This document shows, piece after piece, positions 54,608 to 64,000 of a stretch of DNA of 64,000 nt (positions are counted from its first letter, which is position 1; the number at the start of each line of letters is the position of its first letter). The notes under the pieces are model-generated. The model saw only the letters and a list, made by a program, of their open reading frames with translations. It was not told where the DNA came from and ran no database searches. Location of the stretch: positions 1-64,000 of the forward strand of contig NZ_WOCA01000013.1 in NCBI RefSeq assembly GCF_009728145.1, given 5' to 3'. The translations under genes and the position numbers were made by a program. The DNA comes from Ornithinibacillus caprae (GTDB lineage: Bacteria > Bacillota > Bacilli > Bacillales > Amphibacillaceae).

Positions 54608-55162
54608 ATGTCAACTAGTACAATAGGCGAACTAATTTCTTTACTATTTATGGCAATTGCATTAGGAATGGATGCATTTTCTGTTAGTCTAGGTGCAGGA
54701 ATGCAAAAAATAAGGCTAAAGCGCATAGCTATAGTTGGAATCGTGATTGGACTATTCCATATGATCATGCCTTTTTTAGGGATCGTTGTAGGACAAGCAA
54801 TATCCACTCGAATAGGAGATTTCACAACTCTGGTTGGTGGGCTCGTATTAGTTGGTATTGGTACCCAAATGCTCTTGTCTGCATTTAACCATGAATCAAG
54901 GCAGGTTATTCATACCGCGGGATTCGGACTACTTATTTTTGCATTAAGTGTTAGCATTGACAGCTTCTCAGTGGGGTTAAGCTTAGGTATATCAGGAGTG
55001 AAGACTGCACTAGCGTTATTGATGTTTGGAGCTGCAAGTATGGTTCTTACCTGGGCGGGTATGCTGCTCGGAAGAAAGGTCCACGGATTACTAGGTGTTT
55101 ATAGTGAAATACTTGGAGGAAGCATCCTTTTTGGGTTTGGACTTCATATTATTTTTGGATAA
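54608..55162 (+). CDS. mntP: Manganese efflux pump MntP
   Basis: The 184-aa membrane protein has six helices. The MntP signatures with intramembrane Asp are seen twice: IALGMDAFSVSLGAGMQ and SVSIDSFSVGLSLGISG. It exports Mn(II) and protects against manganese excess. Position between ywlC and ywlE equals B. subtilis ywlD. GAGGAGG precedes ATG 54608. Some Bacillus mntP genes have a yybP-ykoY manganese riboswitch; the 70-bp gap upstream is too short and shows none. Confidence 0.93.
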   Translation: MSTSTIGELISLLFMAIALGMDAFSVSLGAGMQKIRLKRIAIVGIVIGLFHMIMPFLGIVVGQAISTRIGDFTTLVGGLVLVGIGTQMLLSAFNHESRQVIHTAGFGLLIFALSVSIDSFSVGLSLGISGVKTALALLMFGAASMVLTWAGMLLGRKVHGLLGVYSEILGGSILFGFGLHIIFG

Positions 55163-55214
55163 GAGAAGGCAGAGTGAATCTGTCTTTTTTTGGAGATAAG
55201 ATGGTATTCTTGAA

Positions 55215-55345
55215 ATACTGAATAAATCTTGGAAAAGCTGAATTAATTGCTTAAAATGCTGAATAAATTTTGGAAATGCTGAATTAATCGCTTGAAATGC
55301 TGAATAATCGAAGATCATGCTGAATCTAGAGAGAATGAATAATCG
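55215..55345 (+). repeat. Tandem array D3: CTGAATTAAT repeat after mntP
   Basis: Units read ACTGAATAAATCTTGGAAAA, GCTGAATTAATTGCTTAAAA, GCTGAATAAATTTTGGAAAT, GCTGAATTAATCGCTTGAAA, GCTGAATAATCGAAGATCAT, then decaying copies to GAATAATCGCAGATC, at 20-21 bp. Orientation is as in D1 and D2. It lies in the 3' untranslated region of mntP, before the terminator at 55382. Confidence 0.9.
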
Positions 55346-55381
55346 CAGATCAAAGGAATGTTTTGGCGGCATTCCTTTCCT

Positions 55382-55421
55382 GCAGGCATCTACTAAAAAC
55401 ATAAAGTGATGCCTGTTTTTT
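55382..55421 (+). terminator. Intrinsic terminator after mntP and array D3
   Basis: CAGGCATCTACT pairs with AGTGATGCCTG (one bulge), followed by six T. A second hairpin, GGAATG / CATTCC, stands just before it (55356-55376). Confidence 0.8.
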
Positions 55422-55511
55422 GATTGTAAAAAGCTTGTCGACTTTTCTCTGACAACGTTTCCCTTCTATGTTATATTCTATATAGGAATGAGTATTTCGG
55501 AGGTAACCTGC

Positions 55512-56114
55512 ATGAAAATTTTGTTTATCTGTACAGGAAATACATGTCGAAGTCCGATGGCTGAGGCATTGTTAAAACATAAACTACCGAATGCTGAAGT
55601 AAAATCAGCAGGAATTTTTGCTGCCGAAAATCAGCAAGCAAATAATAACGCGATGGAAGCACTAAAACAGAAGAATATAAGCTTTGAGCATCGTTCCCAA
55701 GCCGTAAGTGATAAATTACTAAACTGGGCGGATATCATTTTAACGATGACAACACAATATAAGCAATCATTAATCATGCAATATCCCAACTACCAGAACA
55801 AGTACTATACTCTAAAGGAATTTGTTTCAGAAGCCGATAAAGAAGTATGGGAAGAGCTAAAAAAACGATATGCTGATTTTGAAGAAAAACGTTCAACATT
55901 TATTCAAGAAAATCAGCACAAACTCGATAATATCGTGCTCGACCAAAAGCTTCGAGACTATTTACAAGAAGATATGGAAAAAATCCAGCAATTGGAAAGA
56001 AGTTTGATCAATTATGATATTTCTGATCCATTTGGCGGTAACTTACAAACCTATCAAAATACGTTGAAGGAGCTTGACCAACATATCGATTTATTAATAA
56101 AAAAAATTAAATAA
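55512..56114 (+). CDS. ywlE: Protein-arginine phosphatase YwlE, with an insertion
   Basis: YwlE removes phosphate from phospho-arginine on proteins, opposing McsB in the Clp-dependent quality-control route. The low-molecular-weight phosphatase P-loop FICTGNTCRSPMAEALL is at the N-terminus (C7, with the Thr that favours phospho-Arg), and the general-acid motif DPFGGNLQTY is near the C-terminus. At 200 aa it is about 50 residues longer than B. subtilis YwlE. The extra part is a charged, coiled-coil-like segment (about residues 108-160) between the body and DPFGG. ATG 55512 follows GGAGGT. Confidence 0.85.
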   Translation: MKILFICTGNTCRSPMAEALLKHKLPNAEVKSAGIFAAENQQANNNAMEALKQKNISFEHRSQAVSDKLLNWADIILTMTTQYKQSLIMQYPNYQNKYYTLKEFVSEADKEVWEELKKRYADFEEKRSTFIQENQHKLDNIVLDQKLRDYLQEDMEKIQQLERSLINYDISDPFGGNLQTYQNTLKELDQHIDLLIKKIK

Positions 56115-56135
56115 CAAATTTTTGGGGGAAGACAG

Positions 56136-57431
56136 ATGGGAAACAAGAGATACCGCTTTAGCTTACGAGTAAAACTGATGCTTTTTACAACAATTTTGGC
56201 AATCATAACGTATTCCACAAGTGCATTATTCATGTATGTGCTTTATGACTATGTAAATGATTTTTGGGAAGTGTCATTTGAAGTTTACTCGATTATTACC
56301 TTAGTGTTGGGAATCATTTGGTCTGGTTTACTTGCATATTTTGCTGCTAGCTTTATTACGAAACGATTAAATCTGTTAGAAAAAGCAGCTTCACAAGCAG
56401 CAAGTGGAAATTTGGATCAACAAATTGAAATTGGAAAGTCTGATGATGAAATACGTGCATTAAGTATTTCCTTTGACACCATGCTTAAAAATTTAAAAGA
56501 AATGGTACATAATATTGATGTCCATTTTGAAAACACGAATCAATCTGTGATTCAGATGAAAAATGCTTCTGGTGAAGTTTCAAAGCATTCCGATCAAATA
56601 AGTTCATCCATTGAAGATATTTCCAAAGGTGCAGAAACCTCTTCAGAAGCTATTCAAAATACGGTGGAAGCAGTTGAAGAGGCAACAGAACTTGCTATGA
56701 AGGTGCAAGAAAAAGCAGGACAATCAACTGAAAAATCGAATACAATGTTAGAGACGCTAAATAATAGTAAAAGCGTTGTAAATCAATTAGTTGTTGGGAT
56801 TCAAAAATTGGCAAGTGATCAAGAGGTATCTCTTCAGGATGTAGATCATTTAAAAGAAAATGCCTTACAAGTTGAATCTATTATTACAATGGTTGGGGAA
56901 ATCGCTGAACAAACGAATTTACTTGCATTAAATGCATCTATTGAAGCGGCGAGAGCTGGAGAACATGGAAGGGGTTTTGCTGTTGTAGCTGAGGAAGTTC
57001 GCAAATTAGCGGACCAAAGTGCCCAAGCTGTTCAGGGAATTTCAGAATTGATTACAGCAATTCAACATGATATTAATCAAGTAGTAACTAAAATTAATGA
57101 TAATGTTCAATATGCGAAAAAAGAAGCCAAAAACGGTGAAAAAACGAATCAAGCAATTGAGCAAATGTCTGGCTCTGTTGAAGATGTGGCAAATGAAATT
57201 AATATGATTTCCTCATTAGTCGATAAACAATTACAATCGATTCAAGCAACAGCAACACAATCACAGGAAGTTGCGGCCATTGCAGAAGAAACCTCTGCTG
57301 GTGCCCAAGAAGTAAACGCATCTATTCATGAACAAGCTACAACGATTGAAATGGTAGAGAAACTAGCGCATGATTTAGAAGAACAAGCAAATAGTTTAAA
57401 TAAGCAAATTCAAAAATTTAAAGTGCAATAA
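56136..57431 (+). CDS. Methyl-accepting chemotaxis protein with very short external loop
   Basis: The 431-aa protein has two transmembrane helices (about 13-37 and 46-70) joined by only a few residues, a HAMP domain (about 71-125, [20 protein letters not shown]), and a methyl-accepting signalling domain (about 150-431) with hairpin tip [20 protein letters not shown]. With no ligand-binding sensor domain outside, it probably senses membrane state or an intracellular cue. It follows ywlE by 21 bp, so is likely cotranscribed; I do not know it from this place in B. subtilis. Confidence 0.88.
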   Translation: MGNKRYRFSLRVKLMLFTTILAIITYSTSALFMYVLYDYVNDFWEVSFEVYSIITLVLGIIWSGLLAYFAASFITKRLNLLEKAASQAASGNLDQQIEIGKSDDEIRALSISFDTMLKNLKEMVHNIDVHFENTNQSVIQMKNASGEVSKHSDQISSSIEDISKGAETSSEAIQNTVEAVEEATELAMKVQEKAGQSTEKSNTMLETLNNSKSVVNQLVVGIQKLASDQEVSLQDVDHLKENALQVESIITMVGEIAEQTNLLALNASIEAARAGEHGRGFAVVAEEVRKLADQSAQAVQGISELITAIQHDINQVVTKINDNVQYAKKEAKNGEKTNQAIEQMSGSVEDVANEINMISSLVDKQLQSIQATATQSQEVAAIAEETSAGAQEVNASIHEQATTIEMVEKLAHDLEEQANSLNKQIQKFKVQ

Positions 57432-57475
57432 GGGGTCAGACCCCTAATACACCTAAGAGAAGGAGCGATTGAAAG

Positions 57476-57916
57476 ATGAAAGTAATTATTTCTGGTGATC
57501 ACGCGGGTATGACAATCCGTAATGAAGTTAAAAGCTTACTTGAGGAAATGGGTATTGAATATGAAGATACTGGTTGCAGCTGTGAAACATCAGTTGACTA
57601 TCCAGACTATGCATTACCAGCAGCACAACGTGTAGCCGACGGGGAATTTGACCGTGGAATCTTAATTTGTGGTACTGGAATTGGTATGTCTATCGCAGCG
57701 AATAAAGTAAAGGGCATTCGCTGTGCACTAACGCATGATGTATATAGTGCTAAACTAACTCGCATGCATAATGATTCGAATATGATTGCAATGGGTGAAC
57801 GTGTGATTGGCCCAGGTTTAGCACGTGAAATTGCAAAAGTTTGGTTAGAGACAGACTTTGACGGTGGTCGCCATGCGAACCGAATTGGTAAAATTGCAGA
57901 ATACGAAGGGCAGTAA
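57476..57916 (+). CDS. rpiB: Ribose-5-phosphate isomerase B
   Basis: RpiB interconverts ribose 5-phosphate and ribulose 5-phosphate. The 146-aa protein opens MKVIISGDHAGMTIRNEVK and carries the catalytic Cys in ILICGTGIGMSIAANK (about C65). It equals B. subtilis YwlF in position. AGGAG precedes ATG 57476. ywlG follows 27 bp later. Confidence 0.95.
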   Translation: MKVIISGDHAGMTIRNEVKSLLEEMGIEYEDTGCSCETSVDYPDYALPAAQRVADGEFDRGILICGTGIGMSIAANKVKGIRCALTHDVYSAKLTRMHNDSNMIAMGERVIGPGLAREIAKVWLETDFDGGRHANRIGKIAEYEGQ

Positions 57917-57943
57917 TTCAGGGCAATTTTAGGTAGGTGAAAA

Positions 57944-58519
57944 ATGATGGGAACTCATGATAACATACAAGAAAATTTGGATGCAGTCGTTTCTGAATGG
58001 CTGCAAACCTCCTACCTTCATGAAGATGATCTTTTTGTCATCGGTTGTTCTACTAGTGAGGTAGCTGGGAAAAAGATTGGGACTGCAGGTAGTGAGGAAA
58101 TTGCAGCACATATTTTTAATGCGATGCAAACATTAAATGAAAAAACGGTAGTCCATCTCGCTTTTCAGTGCTGTGAACATCTGAATCGAGCAATCGTCAT
58201 GGAACGTTCAACCATGAAGCAATACCAGCTTGATGAAGTTTCGGTTATTCCTGTACCGTCAGCTGGTGGTTCTATGGCTTCTTATGCATATAAACATTTT
58301 CACGATCCAGTAGTAGTAGAATCAGTTCAAGCACATGCTGGAATTGATATCGGTGAAACAATGATTGGCATGCAATTAAAGCATGTCGCAGTTCCAATCC
58401 GTCTCAACCAACGGTATATTGGAAATGCTCGAGTAAATGCAGCTAGAACACGTCCAAAATTGATCGGTGGAAAACGTGCAGTGTATGAACTAACGAAAGA
58501 TAATAATTCGTGTACATAA
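57944..58519 (+). CDS. ywlG: YwlG family protein (DUF436)
   Basis: The 191-aa soluble protein matches YwlG/TIGR01440: DDLFVIGCSTSEVAGKKIGT, then VHLAFQCCEHLNRAIVMER and GIDIGETMIGMQLKHVAVP. Function is unknown. It is conserved between rpiB and glyA in Bacilli. GGTGAA precedes ATG 57944; the second ATG at 57947 is an alternative. Confidence 0.9.
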   Translation: MMGTHDNIQENLDAVVSEWLQTSYLHEDDLFVIGCSTSEVAGKKIGTAGSEEIAAHIFNAMQTLNEKTVVHLAFQCCEHLNRAIVMERSTMKQYQLDEVSVIPVPSAGGSMASYAYKHFHDPVVVESVQAHAGIDIGETMIGMQLKHVAVPIRLNQRYIGNARVNAARTRPKLIGGKRAVYELTKDNNSCT

Positions 58520-58591
58520 AGGGACGAGACTGCTAAACTAGAATCTGTATGAATCTATTCAAAGCGGGATAAAAACGAAGGGGGTTTTACG

Positions 58592-59827
58592 ATGGAACAT
58601 GTAAAACAAGCAGATGTAGAATTGTATGAAGCGATACAAGCGGAGAAAAAACGTCAACAGGAGAAAATTGAATTAATTGCCTCCGAAAATTTTGTTTCTG
58701 AAGCAGTAATGGAAGCAATGGGTTCCGTTTTAACGAATAAATATGCAGAAGGCTACCCGGATAAACGCTATTATGGTGGCTGTGAGCATGTGGATGTGGT
58801 AGAAAACTTAGCTCGTGATCGTGCGAAACAATTATTCGGTGCGGATCATGCAAATGTACAACCACACTCTGGTGCACAAGCGAATATGGCTGTATATTTT
58901 ACGGTTTTAGAGCCAGGTGACACTGTTTTAGGAATGAACTTAAACCACGGAGGACACTTAACACATGGAAGTCCCGTGAACTTCAGTGGTACACTTTATA
59001 AATTTGTTGATTACGGTGTTGAACAAGAAACGGAACAACTTGACTACAATGCTGTATTAGAAAAAGCAAAAGAAGTTAAACCAAAATTAATTGTAGCAGG
59101 GGCAAGTGCATATTCACGTATCATTGACTTCGAAAAATTCCGTGAAATTGCTGATGAAGTTGGTGCTTATCTAATGGTGGATATGGCACACATCGCAGGA
59201 CTTGTTGCAGCAGGTCTACATCCAAATCCAGTACCATACGCAGATTTTGTAACAACAACAACACATAAAACATTGCGCGGACCACGTGGTGGGATGATTT
59301 TATGTAAAGAAGAATACGCAAAGAAAATTGATAAATCTGTATTTCCGGGCATGCAGGGTGGACCATTAATGCACATCATTGCTGCAAAGGCAACAGCATT
59401 TAAAGAAGCATTAACGGATGATTTTAAAGTATATTGCCAACAAATCATTAATAATGCCAAAGTTCTTGGAGAAGCTTTAGTTGCGGAAGGAATCCGTGTT
59501 GTTTCTGGTGGAACAGATAATCACTTATTATTATTGGATGTTACGCCACTAGGATTAACAGGGAAAGTCGCAGAAAAAGTACTAGATGATATCGGAATCA
59601 CAACAAACAAAAATACAATTCCATTTGATACAGAAAGTCCATTTATAACTAGCGGTGTCCGTATTGGAACAGCAGCTGTTACAACACGTGGCTTCAAAGA
59701 GGAAGAAATGAAAGAAATTGCTGCCATCATCTCTCTAACATTGAAAAATCATGAAGATGAATCCGTCTTAAAAGAAGCAGCAGAACGTGTTCTTGAATTA
59801 ACTAGTAAAGCACCATTATATGTTTGA
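58592..59827 (+). CDS. glyA: Serine hydroxymethyltransferase
   Basis: GlyA converts serine and tetrahydrofolate to glycine and methylene-tetrahydrofolate using PLP. The 411-aa protein has [20 protein letters not shown] at the N-terminus and the PLP-lysine motif [21 protein letters not shown] precedes ATG 58592. A terminator follows. Purine or glycine control is possible, but no riboswitch was seen in the 72-bp gap. Confidence 0.97.
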   Translation: MEHVKQADVELYEAIQAEKKRQQEKIELIASENFVSEAVMEAMGSVLTNKYAEGYPDKRYYGGCEHVDVVENLARDRAKQLFGADHANVQPHSGAQANMAVYFTVLEPGDTVLGMNLNHGGHLTHGSPVNFSGTLYKFVDYGVEQETEQLDYNAVLEKAKEVKPKLIVAGASAYSRIIDFEKFREIADEVGAYLMVDMAHIAGLVAAGLHPNPVPYADFVTTTTHKTLRGPRGGMILCKEEYAKKIDKSVFPGMQGGPLMHIIAAKATAFKEALTDDFKVYCQQIINNAKVLGEALVAEGIRVVSGGTDNHLLLLDVTPLGLTGKVAEKVLDDIGITTNKNTIPFDTESPFITSGVRIGTAAVTTRGFKEEEMKEIAAIISLTLKNHEDESVLKEAAERVLELTSKAPLYV

Positions 59828-59843
59828 GATGTGTTTGAGTGAG

Positions 59844-59873
59844 GAGGATGCCCTGATTAGGGCGTCCTTTTGA
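59844..59873 (+). terminator. Intrinsic terminator of glyA
   Basis: AGGATGCCC pairs with GGGCGTCCT around TGATTA, followed by TTTTG. Confidence 0.85.
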
Positions 59874-59896
59874 TTTTGGGACAATGGAAGTAGGAG

Positions 59897-60590
59897 AGCA
59901 ACTATTGGACACAAAAGCGAGAACATCGGACACAAGCGCGAGAACATCGGACACAAAAGCACAAACATCGGACACAAGCGCGCGAACATCGGACACAAGC
60001 GCGCAACCATCGGACACAAAAGCGCGACCATCGGACAGAAGCGAGCAAACATCGGACAGAGGAGCGTGAACATCGGACACAAGAGCGAGAACATCGGACA
60101 CAAGCGCGTGAACATCGGACACTGGAGCGGAAACATCGGACACAAGAGCGAGAACATCGGACACAAAAGCGCAACCATCGGACACAGAAGTGAGAACATC
60201 GGACACAAGCGCGCAACCATCGGACAGAAACGCGAGAACATCGGACACTGGAGCGGAAACATCGGACACAAGAGCGAGAACATCGGACAGTAGCGCTTGA
60301 ACATCGGACACAAGCGCGCAACCATCGGACACAAGCGAGCAACCATCGGACACAAAAGCGCGACCATCGGACAGAAGAGCGCGACCATCGGACACAAAAG
60401 CGCAACCATCGGACACAAGCGCGCAACCATCGGACACAAAAGCGCGAACATCGGACACAAAGCGCAACCATCGGACACAAGCGCGCCAACATCGGACACA
60501 AACGCGCAACCATAGAACACAAACGCGCAACCATCAGACACAAAAGCACAAACATCGGACACAAGCGCGCAACCATCGGACACAGATCCA
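59897..60590 (+). repeat. Tandem array A3: 21-bp CATCGGACAC repeat, about 33 units
   Basis: This is the longest array of family A. CATCGGACAC (or CATCGGACAG) is kept in nearly every unit. The variable half is AAGCGCGAGAA, AAAAGCGCAAC, AGAAGCGAGCAA, TGGAGCGGAA or similar. A composite segment starting ACTGGAGCGGAAACATCGG occurs at 60121 and again at 60247, exactly 126 bp (six units) apart, showing that blocks were duplicated in register. It lies between the glyA terminator and upp; about 110 bp before upp are left free for a promoter. Orientation is as in A1 and A2. Confidence 0.95.
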
Positions 60591-60701
60591 CACCTCCCCC
60601 AAAAACCACAATTCCAAAACAAAAACCACCACATACTTGAAAGCAGCTCAATTTTTAAGTACAATTTGATAGATATAAATAAATTTAAGGAGTGGTGAGC
60701 A

Positions 60702-61331
60702 ATGGGAAATGTACACGTACTAGATCATCCGTTAATTCAGCATAAACTAACGCACATTCGAGATAAGAATACCGGCACGAAAGAGTTTCGTGAGCTTGTA
60801 GACGAAGTTGCGATGTTAATGGCCTTTGAAATTACTAGAAATCTTCCGTTACAAGAAACAACAATTGATACGCCGGTAATGGAAGCGAAAGCTAAAATAC
60901 TTGCTGGTAAAAAGATCGGTTTAATTCCAATTCTTCGTGCAGGGTTAGGGATGGTTGATGGTGTATTAAAACTTATTCCTGCTGCAAAAGTGGGGCATGT
61001 TGGTTTATACCGTGATCCAGAGACGTTAAAACCAGTTGAATATTACATAAAATTACCTTCTGATATCGAAGAGCGTGAATTGATTGTAATCGATCCAATG
61101 CTTGCTACAGGAGGATCTGCCAATGATGCCATTGCTTCCTTGAAAAAGCGCGGTGCAAAAAATATTCGTCTTATGTGTTTAATTGCTGCTCCTGAGGGTG
61201 TAGAGGTAATTAAAGAAGCACATCCAGATGTAGACATTTACTTAGCGGCAATGGATGAGAAATTAGATGACCATGCATATATTGTTCCTGGACTGGGAGA
61301 TGCGGGCGACCGTTTATTTGGAACGAAATAA
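60702..61331 (+). CDS. upp: Uracil phosphoribosyltransferase
   Basis: Upp makes UMP from uracil and PRPP. The 209-aa protein shows [17 protein letters not shown], the PRPP loop [20 protein letters not shown] and the C-terminal [21 protein letters not shown] precedes ATG 60702. mnaA follows 20 bp later, as in Bacillus, ahead of the usual atp operon. Confidence 0.97.
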   Translation: MGNVHVLDHPLIQHKLTHIRDKNTGTKEFRELVDEVAMLMAFEITRNLPLQETTIDTPVMEAKAKILAGKKIGLIPILRAGLGMVDGVLKLIPAAKVGHVGLYRDPETLKPVEYYIKLPSDIEERELIVIDPMLATGGSANDAIASLKKRGAKNIRLMCLIAAPEGVEVIKEAHPDVDIYLAAMDEKLDDHAYIVPGLGDAGDRLFGTK

Positions 61332-61351
61332 AATAAGTTGGAGTGTCTATT

Positions 61352-62464
61352 ATGGCGAAGCGTATTAAAGTAATGACGATTTTTGGGACAAGACCAGAAG
61401 CAATTAAAATGGCTCCACTTGTCCTAGAATTACAAAAGCGTTCGGATGAATTTGAATCTATAGTTACGGTTACCGCACAGCATCGTGAAATGCTTGATCA
61501 AGTGCTTGAGATTTTTAATATCCATGCAGATTATGACTTAAACATCATGAAGCAGAAGCAAACACTTGCTCAAATAACAACACGCGCATTAGAAGGTCTG
61601 GATGACGTAATGAAAAAAACGAAGCCAGATATTGTTCTTGTTCATGGTGATACGAGTACCACCTTTGCAGCTTCCCTTGCAGCACTTTATAATCAGATTG
61701 CTGTTGGGCATGTGGAAGCAGGACTTCGGACATGGAATAAGCAGTCACCATATCCAGAGGAAATGAATCGCCAACTTACAGGTGTTTTAGCAGACTTACA
61801 TTTTTCGCCAACAGAAAAGTCAAAACAAAATCTCCTAGCTGAAAATAAACCTGAAGAAAGTATTTACGTAACTGGAAATACTGCCATTGATGCGCTGAAA
61901 ACTACTGTAGATGATTCGTACACTCATCCGATTTTAGACCAACTAGAGGGCAAACGTCTTGTCCTCATGACGGCACACCGCAGAGAGAATTTGGGGGGGA
62001 ATATGCAACAAATGTTTCGCGCGATTAAACGTTTAGTAGAGTCGCATGATGATATTCAAGTTGTATATCCGGTTCATTTAAACCCACTTGTTCAACAAAC
62101 GGCAAACGAAATTTTAGGAAACGATGAACGAATACAATTAATTGAACCCCTTGGGGTTGTTGATTTTCATAACTTTGCTAGTCGAGCACATCTGATCCTT
62201 ACTGATTCTGGTGGAGTTCAGGAAGAAGCTCCATCACTAGGTGTACCAGTCCTTGTTTTACGAGATACAACGGAACGGCCTGAAGGAATTGATGCGGGTA
62301 CATTAAAATTAGCAGGTACGGATGAAGATACGATATTTAATCTAGCAAATGAATTATTATCCGATGAAGGGGCACATCGAAAAGTGGCCAAAGCTTCTAA
62401 TCCTTATGGAGATGGAGAAGCGTCACGAAGAATCGCTGAGGCTATCCTTGAATATTTTAACTAA
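61352..62464 (+). CDS. mnaA: UDP-N-acetylglucosamine 2-epimerase (non-hydrolysing)
   Basis: MnaA makes UDP-ManNAc from UDP-GlcNAc for the teichoic-acid linkage unit. The 370-aa GT-B-fold protein has IFGTRPEAIKMAPLVLEL, VHGDTSTTFAASLAA, HVEAGLRTW and LTDSGGVQEEAPSLGVPVL. ATG 61352 was chosen (GGAG 8 nt upstream); an in-frame GTG lies at 61343. A terminator follows. Confidence 0.95.
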   Translation: MAKRIKVMTIFGTRPEAIKMAPLVLELQKRSDEFESIVTVTAQHREMLDQVLEIFNIHADYDLNIMKQKQTLAQITTRALEGLDDVMKKTKPDIVLVHGDTSTTFAASLAALYNQIAVGHVEAGLRTWNKQSPYPEEMNRQLTGVLADLHFSPTEKSKQNLLAENKPEESIYVTGNTAIDALKTTVDDSYTHPILDQLEGKRLVLMTAHRRENLGGNMQQMFRAIKRLVESHDDIQVVYPVHLNPLVQQTANEILGNDERIQLIEPLGVVDFHNFASRAHLILTDSGGVQEEAPSLGVPVLVLRDTTERPEGIDAGTLKLAGTDEDTIFNLANELLSDEGAHRKVAKASNPYGDGEASRRIAEAILEYFN

Positions 62465-62467
62465 TGA

Positions 62468-62503
62468 AAGGGGGAATCCTAATTTACTGGATTCCCTTTT
62501 CCT
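62468..62503 (+). terminator. Intrinsic terminator of upp-mnaA
   Basis: AGGGGGAATCC pairs with GGATTCCCTTT around 9 nt, with a TTTT exit. Confidence 0.85.
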
Positions 62504-62556
62504 ATGCATGTTTCCTCCTAAATTACACAATCTATTGGAAAAGGAGGTTTCCCTAC

Positions 62557-64000
62557 ATGCGCTACTTGATCATAACCATCCTATCTATAGGAACCATCAC
62601 GCTATTAAACCTCACAACCAATTCATTATATGCAGAAGAAAAGAATGATAAAGAATCCATCATCATTGAAGTTGAGGGTGACCCCCACAAGCATAAGGAA
62701 TATTTGGAAACCTACCATCCTTTTGTTGAAGTTATTGCAGTTTATGACAAGTTATTGAAAGGCTTAGCATTACAAGCCCCTCCAGAAAGACTAACAAAGA
62801 TGGACACATTAGATTTTGTAAAAGCGATCCATCCTGTTCGTGAATATTCCATTGATGTTACAGAAAAAGATTTTAAAAAAGCAGCCGAACAACCAAATAT
62901 TGTACTCCCATCTACAGTTAATAATACAACCTACACGGGAAAAGGAGTAAGAGTAGGGGTAATTGATACGGGGATTGATTACAATCATCCAGATTTACAG
63001 ATCAACTATATGGGAGGGTATGACCTTGTAGATTTAGATGAGGATCCGATGGAAACACTCGCATCAGAGGGGATGCCAACCATTCATGGCACACATGTTG
63101 CCGGCATTGTTGCTGGAAATGGAATGTTTCAAGGGGTGGCACCAGAAGCGGAAATTTATTCATATCGTGCTCTCGGTCCAGGAGGTGTAGGCACTTCTAT
63201 TCAAATTATTGCTGCAATGGAACAAGCGATAGAAGATGGAATTGAAGTAATTAACTTGTCATTAGGGAATACGGTTAATGTACCTGACTATCCAACAAGT
63301 ATTGCTGTGAACCGTGCAACGGAACATGGCATTGCTGTTGTGATTGCTAATGGTAACAATGGTCCAGATAGGTGGACTGTTGGTGCCCCAGCAACAGCTT
63401 CAAATGCATTATCCGTAGGGGCAACCGCACCGCCACAGGAGCTTCCTTTTTTATATGATGCACTTGCAGATAAATCGATCCAAATGATGCCAATGATGGG
63501 ATCTGTACCATGGAGTTTAGAAAAGGATTATAGGGTAGTAGATGTTGAACAATCTTCTACTTCTGTACGTGGAAAAATTGCTCTAGTTAAAAGAGGGGAG
63601 GTTCCATTTTATGATTTGGCAAAGAATGCTGAACAACAGGGAGCGGTCGCTGTATTAATTTATAATAACGAGGAAGGACAATTCCAGGGATCGATTGCAG
63701 GTGGGGAGGATCCAATTCGTATACCAGTTGCATCTGTTTCTGATCAGGATGGAAAGTGGTTAAAAAACTATGCAGAGCAAAGCTTTTCCTATATTGAAAC
63801 CGAGTATGAAAAAATAGAAGATGGAATTGCGCCCTTTAGTTCAAGAGGACCTGTTACCGTAAACTGGGATATCAAACCAGATGTTCTTGCTCCAGGTACA
63901 AATATAATCAGTACCGTTCCTGGAGGCTATCAAGCACTGCAAGGAACGAGTATGGCAGCGCCACATGTAACAGGCGCCATTGCCTTATTGAAGGAAGCAC
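62557..64000 (+). CDS. Vpr-like secreted subtilisin-family (S8) serine protease, 3' end outside the window
   Basis: The frame opens at ATG 62557, 8 nt after AAGGAGG, and is still open at the window end (481 codons). It has a signal peptide (about 1-26, MRYLIITILSIGTITLLNL), an inhibitor_I9-like propeptide (about 30-115), and a catalytic domain with D137 (VGVIDTGID), H177 (HGTHVAG), N267 (ANGNNGP) and S465 (GTSMAAPH). A PA domain (about 330-405: RGKIALVKRGEVPFYDLAKN, VLIYNN) is inserted before the Ser, as in Vpr/lactocepin-type proteases. All triad residues are intact. It is probably an extracellular degradative protease. Confidence 0.92.
   Translation, partial: MRYLIITILSIGTITLLNLTTNSLYAEEKNDKESIIIEVEGDPHKHKEYLETYHPFVEVIAVYDKLLKGLALQAPPERLTKMDTLDFVKAIHPVREYSIDVTEKDFKKAAEQPNIVLPSTVNNTTYTGKGVRVGVIDTGIDYNHPDLQINYMGGYDLVDLDEDPMETLASEGMPTIHGTHVAGIVAGNGMFQGVAPEAEIYSYRALGPGGVGTSIQIIAAMEQAIEDGIEVINLSLGNTVNVPDYPTSIAVNRATEHGIAVVIANGNNGPDRWTVGAPATASNALSVGATAPPQELPFLYDALADKSIQMMPMMGSVPWSLEKDYRVVDVEQSSTSVRGKIALVKRGEVPFYDLAKNAEQQGAVAVLIYNNEEGQFQGSIAGGEDPIRIPVASVSDQDGKWLKNYAEQSFSYIETEYEKIEDGIAPFSSRGPVTVNWDIKPDVLAPGTNIISTVPGGYQALQGTSMAAPHVTGAIALLKEA

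Noticed and set aside
59897-60590. CRISPR array
   Set aside because: The constant part is only 10-12 bp, the variable part 9-10 bp and low in complexity, the period is 21 bp and no cas gene is near.

Overview
The window reads as a chromosome segment of a low-GC, endospore-forming Bacillaceae, most like the Oceanobacillus/Virgibacillus side of the family. The evidence is the Bacillus subtilis-like ywd-ywf-ywh-ywi-ywj-ywl gene order, the sporulation genes (gerQ, cwlJ, spo0F, spoIIR, ligD/ku), GGAGG ribosome sites and U-rich intrinsic terminators. Genus is inferred; no rRNA is present.

Layout. 1-127: edge of an IS3-type element. 0.25-10 kb: accessory genes (DUF817 protein, XRE/DUF2975 pair, cystine transporter tcyP, divergent NHEJ pair ligD/ku, membrane acyltransferase, YjiH-type protein). 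10-23 kb: a 45-aa protein, ywdI, DUF423, germination pair cwlJ-gerQ, hemQ, pta, an inserted ECF sigma/anti-sigma pair, lipL, ywfO, ywgA, ywhD, class A PBP. 23-38 kb: ywiB-argS, membrane Fe-S oxidoreductase fadF, then a thiolase / hydroxyacyl-CoA dehydrogenase / two acyl-CoA dehydrogenases / meaB / TetR / icmF operon for fatty-acid and branched-acyl-CoA catabolism. 38-48.6 kb: rpoE, pyrG, spo0F, fbaA, tal, murA2, glpX, rho, rpmE (type B), tdk. 48.8-64 kb: NERD protein, prfA-prmC, spoIIR, ywlB, a DnaA-box cluster, ywlC, mntP, ywlE, a chemoreceptor, rpiB, ywlG, glyA, upp, mnaA and a truncated Vpr-like subtilase.

The unusual content lies between genes. (i) At least four sequence-unrelated families of short tandem arrays fill the longest gaps: a CATCGGACAC family at three loci, a GCTGAATTAAT family at three loci, an ACTTGATCGACAAGC family at one locus, and a 52-bp family at one locus. 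The first three share a 20-21 bp period with a constant half and a variable half. The families found at several loci always lie in the same orientation. (ii) A ~310-nt multi-hairpin element without an ORF, closed by a terminal stem and flanked by a 14-bp direct repeat, sits between tal and murA2; it resembles an orphan HEARO/omega-type RNA. (iii) A cluster of DnaA boxes lies upstream of ywlC, as in B. subtilis. (iv) Smaller relics include an ORF-less IS200/IS605-like hairpin pair and an integrase C-terminal remnant.
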